41,672 bases of DNA, from positions 1 through 41,672 of the forward strand of contig JAUVXL010000007.1 in NCBI GenBank assembly GCA_030603595.1, read 5' to 3'. Every line of letters begins with the position of its first letter. Within the stretch, counting starts at the first letter, position 1. Shown here one piece after another: positions 41,541 through 41,672 of this stretch. The translations under genes and the position numbers were made by a program. The notes below the pieces were generated by a model. It worked only from the letters and a program-made list of their open reading frames with translations. It ran no database searches and was not told where the DNA came from. The DNA comes from Sedimentisphaerales bacterium. GTDB taxonomy: Bacteria > Planctomycetota > Phycisphaerae > Sedimentisphaerales > Anaerobacaceae.

Positions 41541-41672
41541 ACCGGGCTTCGCCCGGGACTTTTACAATAGCCTCATCCTGTCATCCCCGCGAAAGCGGGG
41601 ATCCAAGGACAAAAGACTGGATTCCTGCTTTCGCAGGAATGACAGATTCTCCATATTGCCCATTTTGCCTAA
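41541..41672. repeat. Dispersed repeat, right terminal copy, truncated by the window end
   Basis: Bases 41559-41672 equal 1-114. The copy begins at about 41541 with ACCGGGCTTCGCCCGGGAC and stops at CCTAA, where the left copy and the inverted copy continue with about 16 more bases. Confidence 0.85.

Overview
The window looks like chromosome from a Planctomycetota bacterium, probably of the Phycisphaerae / Sedimentisphaerales type. This is inferred from gene content: large exported polysaccharide-active proteins, a methyltransferase fused to a PQQ-type propeller, a Tat-exported Gfo/Idh/MocA oxidoreductase next to a heparinase-II/III-like lyase, a dockerin-like remnant, a type IV pilin-like protein, and many short dispersed repeats. 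Housekeeping genes (lepA, a threonine synthase, menA-like ubiA, tRNA-Gly) argue against a plasmid or phage. The first 114 bases are identical to the last 114, and a diverged inverted copy lies near 34.2 kb. The window therefore either closes into a circle or, more likely, is a contig that breaks at a dispersed repeat.

Layout. 0-1.5 kb: a solitary MNT-type nucleotidyltransferase preceded by what looks like the 3' stump of a HEPN partner, then a lipoprotein and a convergent pilin. 1.7-12.9 kb: a signalling island with four histidine-kinase-like proteins, one of them lacking the phospho-acceptor His, two LuxR-type response regulators, three single-domain receivers and a degenerate polysaccharide deacetylase. 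13-16.8 kb: tRNA-Gly with a near-perfect promoter, then the lyase/oxidoreductase pair. 16.8-18.7 kb: repeats, a cloverleaf-like foldback and a probably multicopy gene with its own promoter. 18.7-20.9 kb: threonine synthase and a Kdo/WaaP-like kinase. 21.4-26 kb: a small membrane protein and a minus-strand set of three exported proteins (coiled coil, carboxypeptidase-regulatory-like repeats, TPR-like repeats). 26.3-29 kb: dockerin remnant, UbiA prenyltransferase, FAH-family enzyme. 29.3-32.9 kb: lepA, an agarase-like glycosidase and a Dabb protein. 32.9-33.9 kb: a two-gene operon headed by a ribbon-helix-helix-like protein, with two operator-like palindromes, one of them covering the -10 box. 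34-36.5 kb: a decayed copy of the 17.5-kb element, a non-canonical Nramp-like transporter and a 167-bp foldback supplying its last codons. 36.5-41.3 kb: the methyltransferase-propeller fusion, a membrane protein and a sialate O-acetylesterase-like enzyme.

How it fits together. The exported lyase, oxidoreductase, glycosidase, esterase and propeller protein suggest breakdown of complex, possibly sulfated or acetylated, polysaccharide. The kinases and receivers have overlapping or closely packed reading frames and probably form phosphorelays with an unknown output. The least explained items are the RHH-led operon, the cloverleaf foldback at 17.3 kb, the promoter-bearing repeat element present at 17.5 and 34.4 kb, and repeat insertions that have rewritten gene ends at 0.1, 9.6 and 36.3 kb. 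All functions are read from sequence motifs alone; no database search was made.
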